From DAISIL01 sp036822015 (lineage in GTDB: Bacteria > Bacteroidota > Bacteroidia > Cytophagales > Bernardetiaceae): a DNA stretch of 26,077 nucleotides. The translations under genes were made by a program, and so were the position numbers. The DNA is taken from assembly GCA_036822015.1 (NCBI GenBank), contig DAISIL010000049.1, positions 1 to 26,077 of the forward strand, read 5' to 3'. Position 1 is the first letter of the stretch; each line of letters starts with the position of its first letter. A model generated the notes under the pieces. The model did no database searches. It saw only the letters and a list, made by a program, of their open reading frames with translations, and was not told where the DNA came from. This document shows positions 15,636-23,351 of this stretch, in pieces.

Positions 15636-17604
15636 GGAATGGTAATTTTACAAAAAAAGTTGTTCCTTTATTGATTTCAGTCTCAAACCAAATTTGTCCC
15701 TGATGCTTCTCAATGATTTGCTTGACAATATCCAGCCCTAAGCCACTTCCCTCTCCCGTGGGTTTAGTCGTGAAGAAAGGCTCAAAAATTTTGTCTTGCA
15801 CCTCGGGCGGAATACCTGTTCCGGTATCACTGATGGCTATCTCAATGGCATCGCCTTTTGTCTGGGCTGATAGGGTAAGGGTTCCCTTGTACTGCATGGC
15901 TTGTAAAGCGTTGTTTATCAGATTTGTCCAGACCTGGTTAAGTTCGTCAGCATAACACCGCAAATCGGGTACTTGTTGGTAGTTTCGCTGTACCTCAACG
16001 GTATGCTTGATTTTGCCATGATACAAAGTCAAGATCGTATCAAGATTATCCGTAATGCTAACCACCGTTTTGGCTTCACTCTGATCCCGACGGGCGTAGG
16101 ACTTCAAAGCCAATACGATTTTGGCTGCCTTCTCAATAGCTATTTCAATGGTAATCAGGCTTTTATGTTGATGATATAAGTCTGCCGCCATTGCCAGGAT
16201 GTCCTCCGATTCATCGTGCCACAAGAGCGGCATAAACCGATCCATCTTATCCGCTGGTATGCCCATGACAGCTATGTGGCGCGCCAGCGTATCGGCGGCT
16301 TTAATGGCCTGCGCTTCCAAATCGGCTTTGACCTTTTTGCGCCGCTGACGCTCCTCTCGTGAGGATTGATAAATTTCTTTTTTTTCGATGGCCGTATCCA
16401 GTAGCTCAAAAAACAAGTTTTTTTCGCGTTCATCCAAAAATTGCATTACTTTGGGTATCCCTTGTATGCTTTTGGATATACTGCCTGATATATTCTGTAC
16501 CGATGAGCGAATGGCTCCCAGCGGGGTATTGATCTCATGGGCAACGCTAGCTAAAAGTTTACCCATCATGGCCAGCTTTTCGGAAAGCAAAACTTGATCT
16601 TGGGTAGCTTTGAGTTCGTCGAGTGTGCGCTCTAAAATTTCTTTTTGGTGCTGTAAAGTTGTCTTGGTTTCGGCCAAACGTTCGATATATTGCTGGAGTT
16701 CTTCGTTGGCTTGCTCTTGTTTTTGATTGGCAAGGACATAACCCATGATAGCCTGCTCGGCCCTATTGATCGTCGGACGAAAGATAGCAAACCCACTCAC
16801 CAAAAGGCTCAACAAAATAATTCCAAAAGCAATGTAAGCCATTGTTCGAGAGCGACTTAAAGAGACATCCAGCCAGACTACCTCCCGATAAACCAGTTGA
16901 TTGATGAAAGAAAAAAAACTTGATTCTATCTTTAAAAAGTCATTGAGGATCACGGACTTTTGTTGTGCATCCCGAGCCTCGACAAAACTGGATGCTCGTT
17001 CATTGATTCGTCCCTGATACCACACCAGGCTATCCCGAAGCTCGATCAGGTCAGGGACTGCCTCGATGTCTTTAAGCAGCAAAGTGCCATTGGCGGCAAA
17101 GCGTTGCACACTTTTTTGAAGGTTTTGTTGATCCGATGCCGTATCGTGATACGTGTACAAGAGCATCTCCTTGCTTAGCTTCTGCGTCAAGAGTCGCTGG
17201 CGGCCCGCCGTGGCGATCAAAGCACCACCATCAGTTTGTTCTTTTTGATAGGACTGCAATATTAGAAGCCCTATGCTTAGAGTAAATGCAATAAATAAAA
17301 GAACCAGGATATATACGATCCGCAAACGACGCATCACCCGTAGCGATGAATCAACGGATATCCCCTCCTTGTATGTGTGCTGGGCTTGGTCTAAGTATCT
17401 ATCCGCAATCCCGAACGAAAGCCCCAGAAAAAAAGGAGCCGAGTCGATGACGTACAGCAAAGGCGTTCGCCGATGAACCTCCGCAACCATCTCCCAGGAC
17501 AGTGGAAGTCCCTGAACAACAAGTCCTTCGATCAAGACTGAAAGCAACGGAAAAGCCATCCCGAAGGCAACTCCAAAAAGTGTATAGGCGCGTGTGTTGG
17601 TCAT
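15628..17604 (-). CDS. Membrane sensor histidine kinase with PilJ/NarX-like periplasmic domain (kinase 3)
   Basis: A 658-residue kinase without TPRs. Two N-terminal hydrophobic segments (about 8-30 and 50-66, FGVAFGMAFPLLSVLIEGL and YVIDSAPFFLGLSFGIA) are followed by TM3 (about 92-114), a periplasmic helical domain (about 122-245) and TM4 (about 250-272, IAFGIILLSLLVSGFAIF). The periplasmic part opens with GALIATAGRQRLLTQKLSKE, the signature of the type IV pili methyl-accepting chemotaxis N-terminal (PilJ) domain, which in NarX-like sensors binds anions. A coiled coil leads to His356 (AHEINTPLGAIRSS), an insert with SREERQRRKK, and a complete HATPase (DELNQVWTNLINNALQAM, DTGTGIP, GEGSGLGL). 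It starts 5 bases after kinase 2 and overlaps the TonB receptor start by 8 bases. Its C-terminal half is closest to kinase 2. Confidence 0.93.
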   Translation of the reverse strand: MTNTRAYTLFGVAFGMAFPLLSVLIEGLVVQGLPLSWEMVAEVHRRTPLLYVIDSAPFFLGLSFGIADRYLDQAQHTYKEGISVDSSLRVMRRLRIVYILVLLFIAFTLSIGLLILQSYQKEQTDGGALIATAGRQRLLTQKLSKEMLLYTYHDTASDQQNLQKSVQRFAANGTLLLKDIEAVPDLIELRDSLVWYQGRINERASSFVEARDAQQKSVILNDFLKIESSFFSFINQLVYREVVWLDVSLSRSRTMAYIAFGIILLSLLVSGFAIFRPTINRAEQAIMGYVLANQKQEQANEELQQYIERLAETKTTLQHQKEILERTLDELKATQDQVLLSEKLAMMGKLLASVAHEINTPLGAIRSSVQNISGSISKSIQGIPKVMQFLDEREKNLFFELLDTAIEKKEIYQSSREERQRRKKVKADLEAQAIKAADTLARHIAVMGIPADKMDRFMPLLWHDESEDILAMAADLYHQHKSLITIEIAIEKAAKIVLALKSYARRDQSEAKTVVSITDNLDTILTLYHGKIKHTVEVQRNYQQVPDLRCYADELNQVWTNLINNALQAMQYKGTLTLSAQTKGDAIEIAISDTGTGIPPEVQDKIFEPFFTTKPTGEGSGLGLDIVKQIIEKHQGQIWFETEINKGTTFFVKLPFHD

Positions 17605-17609
17605 TCAAG

Positions 17610-19937
17610 CTAAGTCGTTGATTCTTCGTGATCTGCCGCCAATAGCGGTAAGCGCACAAAAAACGTGGTTCCTTTGTTCATCTCTGTTTCAAACCAAATT
17701 TGCCCTTGGTGTTTTTCTACGATCTTCTTGACAATATCTAGTCCCAAACCGCTGCCCTCACCCGTGGGCTTGGTTGTGAAGAAAGGGTCAAATATCTTGT
17801 CCTGAATCTCGACAGGAATACCCGATCCAGTATCGCTGATGGCTACTTCAATGGCATCACCTTTTGCTTGGGCTGATATGCTAAGCGTTCCTTTGTATTG
17901 CATGACTTGCAAAGCATTGTGTATCAGGTTTGTCCATACTTGATTGAGTTCGTCGGGGTAGCCATCTATTTCGGGGAGTTCGCCGTAATGGCGGCGGATT
18001 TCCACATTGTGTTTGATCTGCCCGTGATAAAGTGTCAGGACGGTATCCAAACCTTCGATGATATTGGCTTTGGTCTTGACGCGGTGCAAATCCTGACGGG
18101 CGTAGGCTTTGAGCGCAAAAACGATCTTAGAGGCCTTTTCGATGGCCGTCTCGATGGTTTGGATGCTTTGCCGCTGGTTGTGAAGTTGTTGGGCAGCACT
18201 GACGATAAGAGAGGCTTCGGGATGGTTCAGGAGTGGCACAAAACGCTCCAGATGCTCATGCAAACCCATGCTACTCAACTTATTGGCAATCATATCTCCT
18301 TGCTTGACACCCAAAGCCTCCAAATCCGTTTTGAGTTTTTTACGCAGTTGGCGTTCTTCGCGGGAGGAGAGGTATTGTTCGTTTTGAAGGGCTGTTTTTA
18401 CCATATCAAAAAATAAAAGCCGCTCATCTACTCCAAGCAGACTTATCAGCTCGGGTAATTTTTCCAAGCTTTCCGTAAGACTTCCCGACATATTACCCGC
18501 CGAAGAGCGAATGGCTCCCAGAGGCGTATTGATCTCATGGGCGATACTGGCGACGAGCTTACCCATGATGGCTAGCTTTTCGGAGCGCAAGACCTGCTCT
18601 TGGGTGGCTTTGAGTTCGGTGAGGGTCTGCTCGAGTTGGCGTTTTTCGTTGGCCAGCACCTGCTGTGTACTTTGGAGTTCTTCTAAGTTCTGTTTGAGCT
18701 CCTCTTCGGAGGATTGGAGTTTGCGGTTTTGATGCGCCAGTTGTTTTTGGGTCGATTGCAAGTTGGCATTGAGCTTTCTCTCCTTAGATCGGCTCACGAA
18801 AGCAGAGACCAAAAAAACCAACAGCAAGACCACCAGGGCTGAAAGTGCCAATCTAACTTTGTTTTGGAGGGCTTGCTCGGCTTTGGCGCTTTCAAGTTCG
18901 GCTTGTTTCTTTTCTAACTCATAAGAGCTTTGGAGCAAGCTCATTTTGTCGTTGCTGTAATCGAGGAGCATTTTGTTTCTCAAATCGGCGTATGCTTTCA
19001 AATAATAAATAGCAGAATCTAATCTTTTTGCTTGCTCAAAGGCTTGTGCCAATACCTGAAAGGCATCGGCGGTATATTCTTTGGCTTCTTCTAAACGTTG
19101 GGCATGAAACAAGGCCTTTCGTGCCAGGTCTAGTCCGAGATCTGTATGACCAAGCCCAAGATGCGCCTCGGCCAGGTGGTTGTACGCCCCCGAGAGGCGT
19201 TTGTCCGTGATATGCGATTGTGCAATTTTGAGGGCGCGTTCCAGATAAGCGATAGCTTCGGAATACTCCTGTTTTTGTAGTAAGAGTACCCCGATGCCGT
19301 TAAGCGAAGTGGCGATCCCTTCGATATCTTGCAGTTTTTCTCTGATTTGGAGGCTTTTTTGGTAGTACTTCATGGCCTCATCATAGGAGTCAATTTCTTC
19401 ATAGATTTCAGCTAAGCGGATATAGACATAAGCCAATCCGCGATTATCATTGTTTTTTTCAAAATAAGGTGCAGCTTTACGAATGTTTTCAATGGCTGTT
19501 GTGTATTGCTCCTGGATCCGGTATAATTCTCCGATGTTGTTGTAAGAATAGCCCAGCTGTACCGTAATCTCGTGCTTTTCTGCCAGGCGAAGTGCCTCCA
19601 AATAATGCGTCATCGCACTGCTGTATTCACCTTTGTTGCGATAAATAACACCCACGTAGCTGTTTGCCTGGGCTTCTAGCTCGTGTGTATTGGCTTTTTG
19701 TGAAGCCTTTATCGCCTCAATTCCATAAGCTAAGGACTGTTCCAGGTCTGATTTACGCAATTTCCAGCAGAGCTTACTCAACACTTCTACACGCTCGGCA
19801 CTGCCCTCGGCGAGCTTTGGCAAAACCGCTTTTAGGCTATCCACCTCAGCACTGCCCTTGACTTTATCTTGCTGGGCGAAGACAGAGAGAGGAATTACCA
19901 AAAAAATTAACATCAAATATGCCAAATACCTCCACAT
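17610..19937 (-). CDS. TPR-repeat sensor histidine kinase (kinase 2)
   Basis: A 775-residue membrane kinase. The start ATG at 19937 gives the signal peptide MWRYLAYLMLIFLVIPLSVFAQQ. About 45-330 hold some six to seven TPRs (for example ANSYVGVIYRNKGEYSSAMTHY and SLNGIGVLLLQKQEYSEAIAYL), predicted periplasmic. A short helix precedes the single TM (about 365-388, LALSALVVLLLVFLVSAFV). The cytoplasmic coiled coil contains SSEEELKQNLEELQSTQQ. The phosphoacceptor is His467 (AHEINTPLGAIRSSAGNM), followed by the conserved insert with SREERQLRKK, KAYARQD, and a HATPase with DELNQVWTNLIHNALQVM, DTGSGIP, FDPFFTTK and GEGSGLGL. TPR kinases of this layout are common in Bacteroidota and generally of unknown ligand. 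It is spaced 11 bases from kinase 1 and 5 from kinase 3. Confidence 0.94.
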   Translation of the reverse strand: MWRYLAYLMLIFLVIPLSVFAQQDKVKGSAEVDSLKAVLPKLAEGSAERVEVLSKLCWKLRKSDLEQSLAYGIEAIKASQKANTHELEAQANSYVGVIYRNKGEYSSAMTHYLEALRLAEKHEITVQLGYSYNNIGELYRIQEQYTTAIENIRKAAPYFEKNNDNRGLAYVYIRLAEIYEEIDSYDEAMKYYQKSLQIREKLQDIEGIATSLNGIGVLLLQKQEYSEAIAYLERALKIAQSHITDKRLSGAYNHLAEAHLGLGHTDLGLDLARKALFHAQRLEEAKEYTADAFQVLAQAFEQAKRLDSAIYYLKAYADLRNKMLLDYSNDKMSLLQSSYELEKKQAELESAKAEQALQNKVRLALSALVVLLLVFLVSAFVSRSKERKLNANLQSTQKQLAHQNRKLQSSEEELKQNLEELQSTQQVLANEKRQLEQTLTELKATQEQVLRSEKLAIMGKLVASIAHEINTPLGAIRSSAGNMSGSLTESLEKLPELISLLGVDERLLFFDMVKTALQNEQYLSSREERQLRKKLKTDLEALGVKQGDMIANKLSSMGLHEHLERFVPLLNHPEASLIVSAAQQLHNQRQSIQTIETAIEKASKIVFALKAYARQDLHRVKTKANIIEGLDTVLTLYHGQIKHNVEIRRHYGELPEIDGYPDELNQVWTNLIHNALQVMQYKGTLSISAQAKGDAIEVAISDTGSGIPVEIQDKIFDPFFTTKPTGEGSGLGLDIVKKIVEKHQGQIWFETEMNKGTTFFVRLPLLAADHEESTT

Positions 19938-19948
19938 ACGACTTATTT

Positions 19949-22900
19949 CTAGTTTTTGGGTAAACGCACAAAAAATGTTGTCCCTGTACCTAACTCGGTC
20001 TCAAACCAAATTTTACCTTCGTGTTTTTCTACGATCTTCTTCACAATATCCAGGCCCAAACCACTACCTTCACCCGTCGGCTTAGTCGTAAAGAAAGGAT
20101 CAAAGATTTTGTCCTGAATATCGGTGGGAATACCCGTACCCGTGTCCTGGACGGCTACCTGTACGTATCCATTTTGCTCTTTGGCCGCGATGCGCAGCTC
20201 ACCCTTATAGTCCATTGCCTGTAAGGCATTGTGGATGAGGTTTGTCCAAACCTGGTTGAGTTCATCAAAATAGCAAGATATTTCCGGCAGATCATCATAC
20301 TCTCGGCGCAACTCCACGCCGTGCTTGATTTGCCCGTGGTAGAGCGTCAAGACGGTATCGAGGCTTTCGGTGATGCTCGCCTTTGTTTTGGTTTGGCTAT
20401 CGTCCTGACGGGCATAGGACTTGAGGGCAAAGACAATTTTGGAGGCCTTTTCCACGGCCGCCCCAATCGTTCGGACACTTCGCTGCTGGTTGTAGAGGTG
20501 GGCTGCCGTCTGGATAATCAGCCCTGCCTGGGGATGCTGCAAGAGCGGCAGAAAATCTGATAGCCCCTCATACAAACCGATGCTTGCCAAACGATAAGAT
20601 AACGTATCTGCCTCCGCAACACCCAGTTCCAACAAATTTGCTTTGAGTAATTTGCGCTGCTGACGCTCCTCTCGTGAGGAGAGATATGTTTTGTTGTTGA
20701 GTGCTTGATTGATGAGTGAGAAAAACAATATTTTTTCTTTCTCCATCAATAAATCAATTAAGTGTGGTAAGTTTTGTAAGGTTTCGGATAAACCTTCTTC
20801 CATATTTCCGGCCGACGAGCGGATGGCTCCCAGCGGTGTATTGATTTCATGAGCGATACTGGCGACAAGCTTACCCATAACAGCAAGTTTTTCGGAGCGC
20901 AAGACCTGCTCTTGGGAAGCTTTGAGTTCATCGAGGGTGCGGCTTAGGTAGTCGCGCTGGGAGGCCAGTTCCTCCATGTTTTGGCGGAGTTCTTCTTCGG
21001 AGGCTAACAGTTTTTTGTTTTGTTCCCGCACCTGGCTTTGCGCTTCCTGGCGTTGGATGGTCGCCGAAATACTGGTAGCTAAGGCGTGAATAATGTCGAT
21101 TTCGGCTTGCAAAATTTCCCGCTCCTCCGAGCAGTCATCGAAGCCCACAAACCCATAAAACACCTCCTGAACGATGATCGGAAACATTGCGATTGTTTTG
21201 ATATGCTGGCTTTCAAAGAGTTCCCGATGGCTCTCGTTAGCAATCGTAGAAACTACCTTTACGTAAGGATTACCCCTCCTCAAAACGTCCGTAAAGAAAC
21301 CAAACTCATCTATGGGCATCTGTTGCAAGTCCGGGTTATCAATCTCGGCTAGGCTTTGATCGACTGTCCATTCCAACTTTTGACTCGTAACTTGCTTTTT
21401 TGTATCGGGATCCATGCTATTTTCAAAATAATACACCCGATCAACTTGCATGGCTTTGCCCAGATAGCCCATGCTTTTCCCGAGAGCCTTCCGCCAGTCT
21501 TTTTCAACGAGTAAGTTTTGATTGGCTTTGGCGACGGCAGCCAGGAGTTCGCTTTTTTGGAGGGCTAGCTGTCGTGCTTCATATAGGCTCTCCTGGGTAG
21601 CTTGTAGCTCCTCGAGGTTTTGGCGGAGTTCTTCTTCGGAGGCTTGAAGTTCGTGGTTTTGTTCCTTGATGCGCTCCTCGGCGGCTCGCTGCTCCGTTAC
21701 ATCGTTGAGAACAACAGTAAAACGAAGCTGACCATCGGGCAAAGGCTCAGGAATCGCTAACGAACTAATTTGGCGTTTTTTACCTGTTTTTCGATGATAG
21801 ATACTGTAATCAAATAACAGCGGGGACATCTGATCCGCAGCCTGCGCCAGGGCCGCCTGAAAGCGTGCCAAGTCTTCTCCGGGCATAATCTCAAAAGACA
21901 AACTAGCATCTGCATAAGCCTCTTCAGGCGTAATGCCGAGCATATCACTGATTCGCTCATTGACAAAAACGTAGCGAATTTCGTTTGTTACCGGATTTAG
22001 CTCTGCTTCAAAAACCGTCGAGGGGAGAATATCCACAATGCGCCTGATCTGCCCTTCTTTCTCCTCTGCCCGGGCTTGGCTCCGCAAGACCTGCTCCTGG
22101 GTAGCTTGTAGCTCTTCGAGGTTTTGGCGGAGTTCTTCTTCGGAGGCTTGAAGTTCGTGGTTTTGTTCCTTGATGCGCTCCTCGGCGGCTCGCTGCTCCG
22201 TTACATCGTTGAGAACAACAGTAAAACGAAGCTGACCATCGGGCAAAGGCTCAGGAATCGCTAACGAACTAATTTGGCGTTTTTTACCTGTTTTTCGATG
22301 ATAGATACTGTAATCAAATAACAGCGGGGACATCTGATCCGCAGCCTGCGCCAGGGCCGCCTGAAAGCGTGCCAAGTCTTCTCCGGGCATAATCTCAAAA
22401 GACAAACTAGCATCTGCATAAGCCTCTTCAGGCGTAATGCCGAGCATATCACTGATTCGCTCATTGACAAAAACGTAGCGAATTTCGTTTGTTACCGGAT
22501 TTAGCTCTGCTTCAAAAACCGTCGAGGGGAGAATATCCACAATGCGCCTGATCTGCCCTTCTTTCTCCTCTGCCCGGGCTTGGCTCCGCAAGACCTGCTC
22601 CTGGGTAGCTTGTAGCTCTTCGAGGTTTTGGCGGAGTTCTTCTTCCTGCGTGGTGCTATTTTGTTGTAGCTGTTCTAGCTCAAGTACTTTGAGGCGCAAC
22701 TCAAGCTGGGCGATGATCTGGTTGCCCAGTACCTCGAGTGCGTTTTTTTGATCGTCTGTTAGGTCTCGAGGCCGGGTGTCAATGGCGCATAGCGTCCCGA
22801 TATTAAGTCCGTCGGGGGTGGTCAGGGGCTTACCTGCGTAAAAGCGGATGTCGGGATGTCCCGTAACGAGCGGGTTATCAGCAAAGCGTTCGTCTTGTGT

Positions 22901-23176
22901 AGCATCCGGAACAACAAACACCCCGTCCTGCAAGATCGCGTGCGCACAAAAGGCTAGCTCGCGGGATGTTTCGGAGGCATCCAAGCCCAAGCGTGCCTTA
23001 AACCACTGCCGCTCTGCGTCTATGAGCGATACCAGGGCGATGGGTGTTCCACAGATTTGGGCAGCAAGTTGGACAATCTCATCATACTGCTTTTCAAAGT
23101 CAGTATCCAGAATGCGGTATTTGCGCAAGGCATCTAGCCTTTGGCGTTCGTTGTGGGGTAGTGCAGCAGTCTGCAT
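19949..23176 (-). CDS. Cytoplasmic GAF-PAS-PAS-GAF sensor histidine kinase (kinase 1), first gene of the sensory operon
   Basis: A 1075-residue soluble kinase with no signal peptide or TM. GAF 1 covers about 15-175 (RLDALRKYRILDT, FCAHAIL, FYAGKPL, IGTLCAIDTRPRDLT). PAS 1 (about 205-330) and PAS 2 (about 373-498) are identical and come from a 504-base tandem duplication. GAF 2 covers about 555-705. Between modules the coiled-coil motif EEELRQNLEELQATQE recurs three times, with a variant before the catalytic core. His776 lies in AHEINTPLGAIRSSAGNM. An insert with SREERQQRK follows, then KSYARQDD and a HATPase with DELNQVWTNLIHNALQAM, DTGTGIP and GEGSGLGL. It should integrate cytoplasmic signals such as redox state, ligands or cyclic nucleotides; the ligands are not readable. 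A 175-base divergent spacer precedes it, holding the probable operon promoter. Confidence 0.94.
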   Translation of the reverse strand: MQTAALPHNERQRLDALRKYRILDTDFEKQYDEIVQLAAQICGTPIALVSLIDAERQWFKARLGLDASETSRELAFCAHAILQDGVFVVPDATQDERFADNPLVTGHPDIRFYAGKPLTTPDGLNIGTLCAIDTRPRDLTDDQKNALEVLGNQIIAQLELRLKVLELEQLQQNSTTQEEELRQNLEELQATQEQVLRSQARAEEKEGQIRRIVDILPSTVFEAELNPVTNEIRYVFVNERISDMLGITPEEAYADASLSFEIMPGEDLARFQAALAQAADQMSPLLFDYSIYHRKTGKKRQISSLAIPEPLPDGQLRFTVVLNDVTEQRAAEERIKEQNHELQASEEELRQNLEELQATQEQVLRSQARAEEKEGQIRRIVDILPSTVFEAELNPVTNEIRYVFVNERISDMLGITPEEAYADASLSFEIMPGEDLARFQAALAQAADQMSPLLFDYSIYHRKTGKKRQISSLAIPEPLPDGQLRFTVVLNDVTEQRAAEERIKEQNHELQASEEELRQNLEELQATQESLYEARQLALQKSELLAAVAKANQNLLVEKDWRKALGKSMGYLGKAMQVDRVYYFENSMDPDTKKQVTSQKLEWTVDQSLAEIDNPDLQQMPIDEFGFFTDVLRRGNPYVKVVSTIANESHRELFESQHIKTIAMFPIIVQEVFYGFVGFDDCSEEREILQAEIDIIHALATSISATIQRQEAQSQVREQNKKLLASEEELRQNMEELASQRDYLSRTLDELKASQEQVLRSEKLAVMGKLVASIAHEINTPLGAIRSSAGNMEEGLSETLQNLPHLIDLLMEKEKILFFSLINQALNNKTYLSSREERQQRKLLKANLLELGVAEADTLSYRLASIGLYEGLSDFLPLLQHPQAGLIIQTAAHLYNQQRSVRTIGAAVEKASKIVFALKSYARQDDSQTKTKASITESLDTVLTLYHGQIKHGVELRREYDDLPEISCYFDELNQVWTNLIHNALQAMDYKGELRIAAKEQNGYVQVAVQDTGTGIPTDIQDKIFDPFFTTKPTGEGSGLGLDIVKKIVEKHEGKIWFETELGTGTTFFVRLPKN
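21590..22645 (-). repeat. Tandem direct repeat, 504-bp period, duplicating a PAS domain and its linker
   Basis: Bases 21590-22141 match 22094-22645 over 552 positions with a single difference that I can find (C at 21611, T at 22115). The period of 504 bases equals 168 codons, so the duplication is in frame and adds one PAS-plus-coiled-coil module to kinase 1. The near-absence of even synonymous differences implies a very recent duplication, or gene conversion, or an assembly effect. Confidence 0.95.
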
Positions 23177-23240
23177 GAGGTGTGGTTTGAGTAGCTATTG
23201 GATGAATCCCTCCCGATGTAATATACTTGCTGTAAACCTA

Positions 23241-23248
23241 CAAAAATA
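23241..23248 (-). promoter_or_regulatory. Candidate -7 element (TATTTTTG) for the sensory operon
   Basis: On the minus strand TATTTTTG fits TAnnTTTG and lies 65 bases ahead of the kinase 1 start, which would leave a leader of about 55-60 nt. A -33 TTTG is not at the consensus 19-base distance. The 175-base spacer 23177-23351 must also hold the promoter of the plus-strand propeller/OmpA gene, for which I see no convincing element. The spacer is AT-rich, so chance matches are likely. Confidence 0.3.
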
Positions 23249-23351
23249 TATCCAAAAACAAGATAAGGATTCACAAAAAAAAGCCATCTTGAAAAATATT
23301 GTACGGCGTAAAAGCGCAGTGTTTCTGAACTAGATTTTTGATTTTTGCGTT

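Noticed and set aside
21590..22645. Tandem repeat as a mobile element or CRISPR-like array
   Set aside because: It is an in-frame coding duplication with only two units, no terminal inverted repeats and no transposase.
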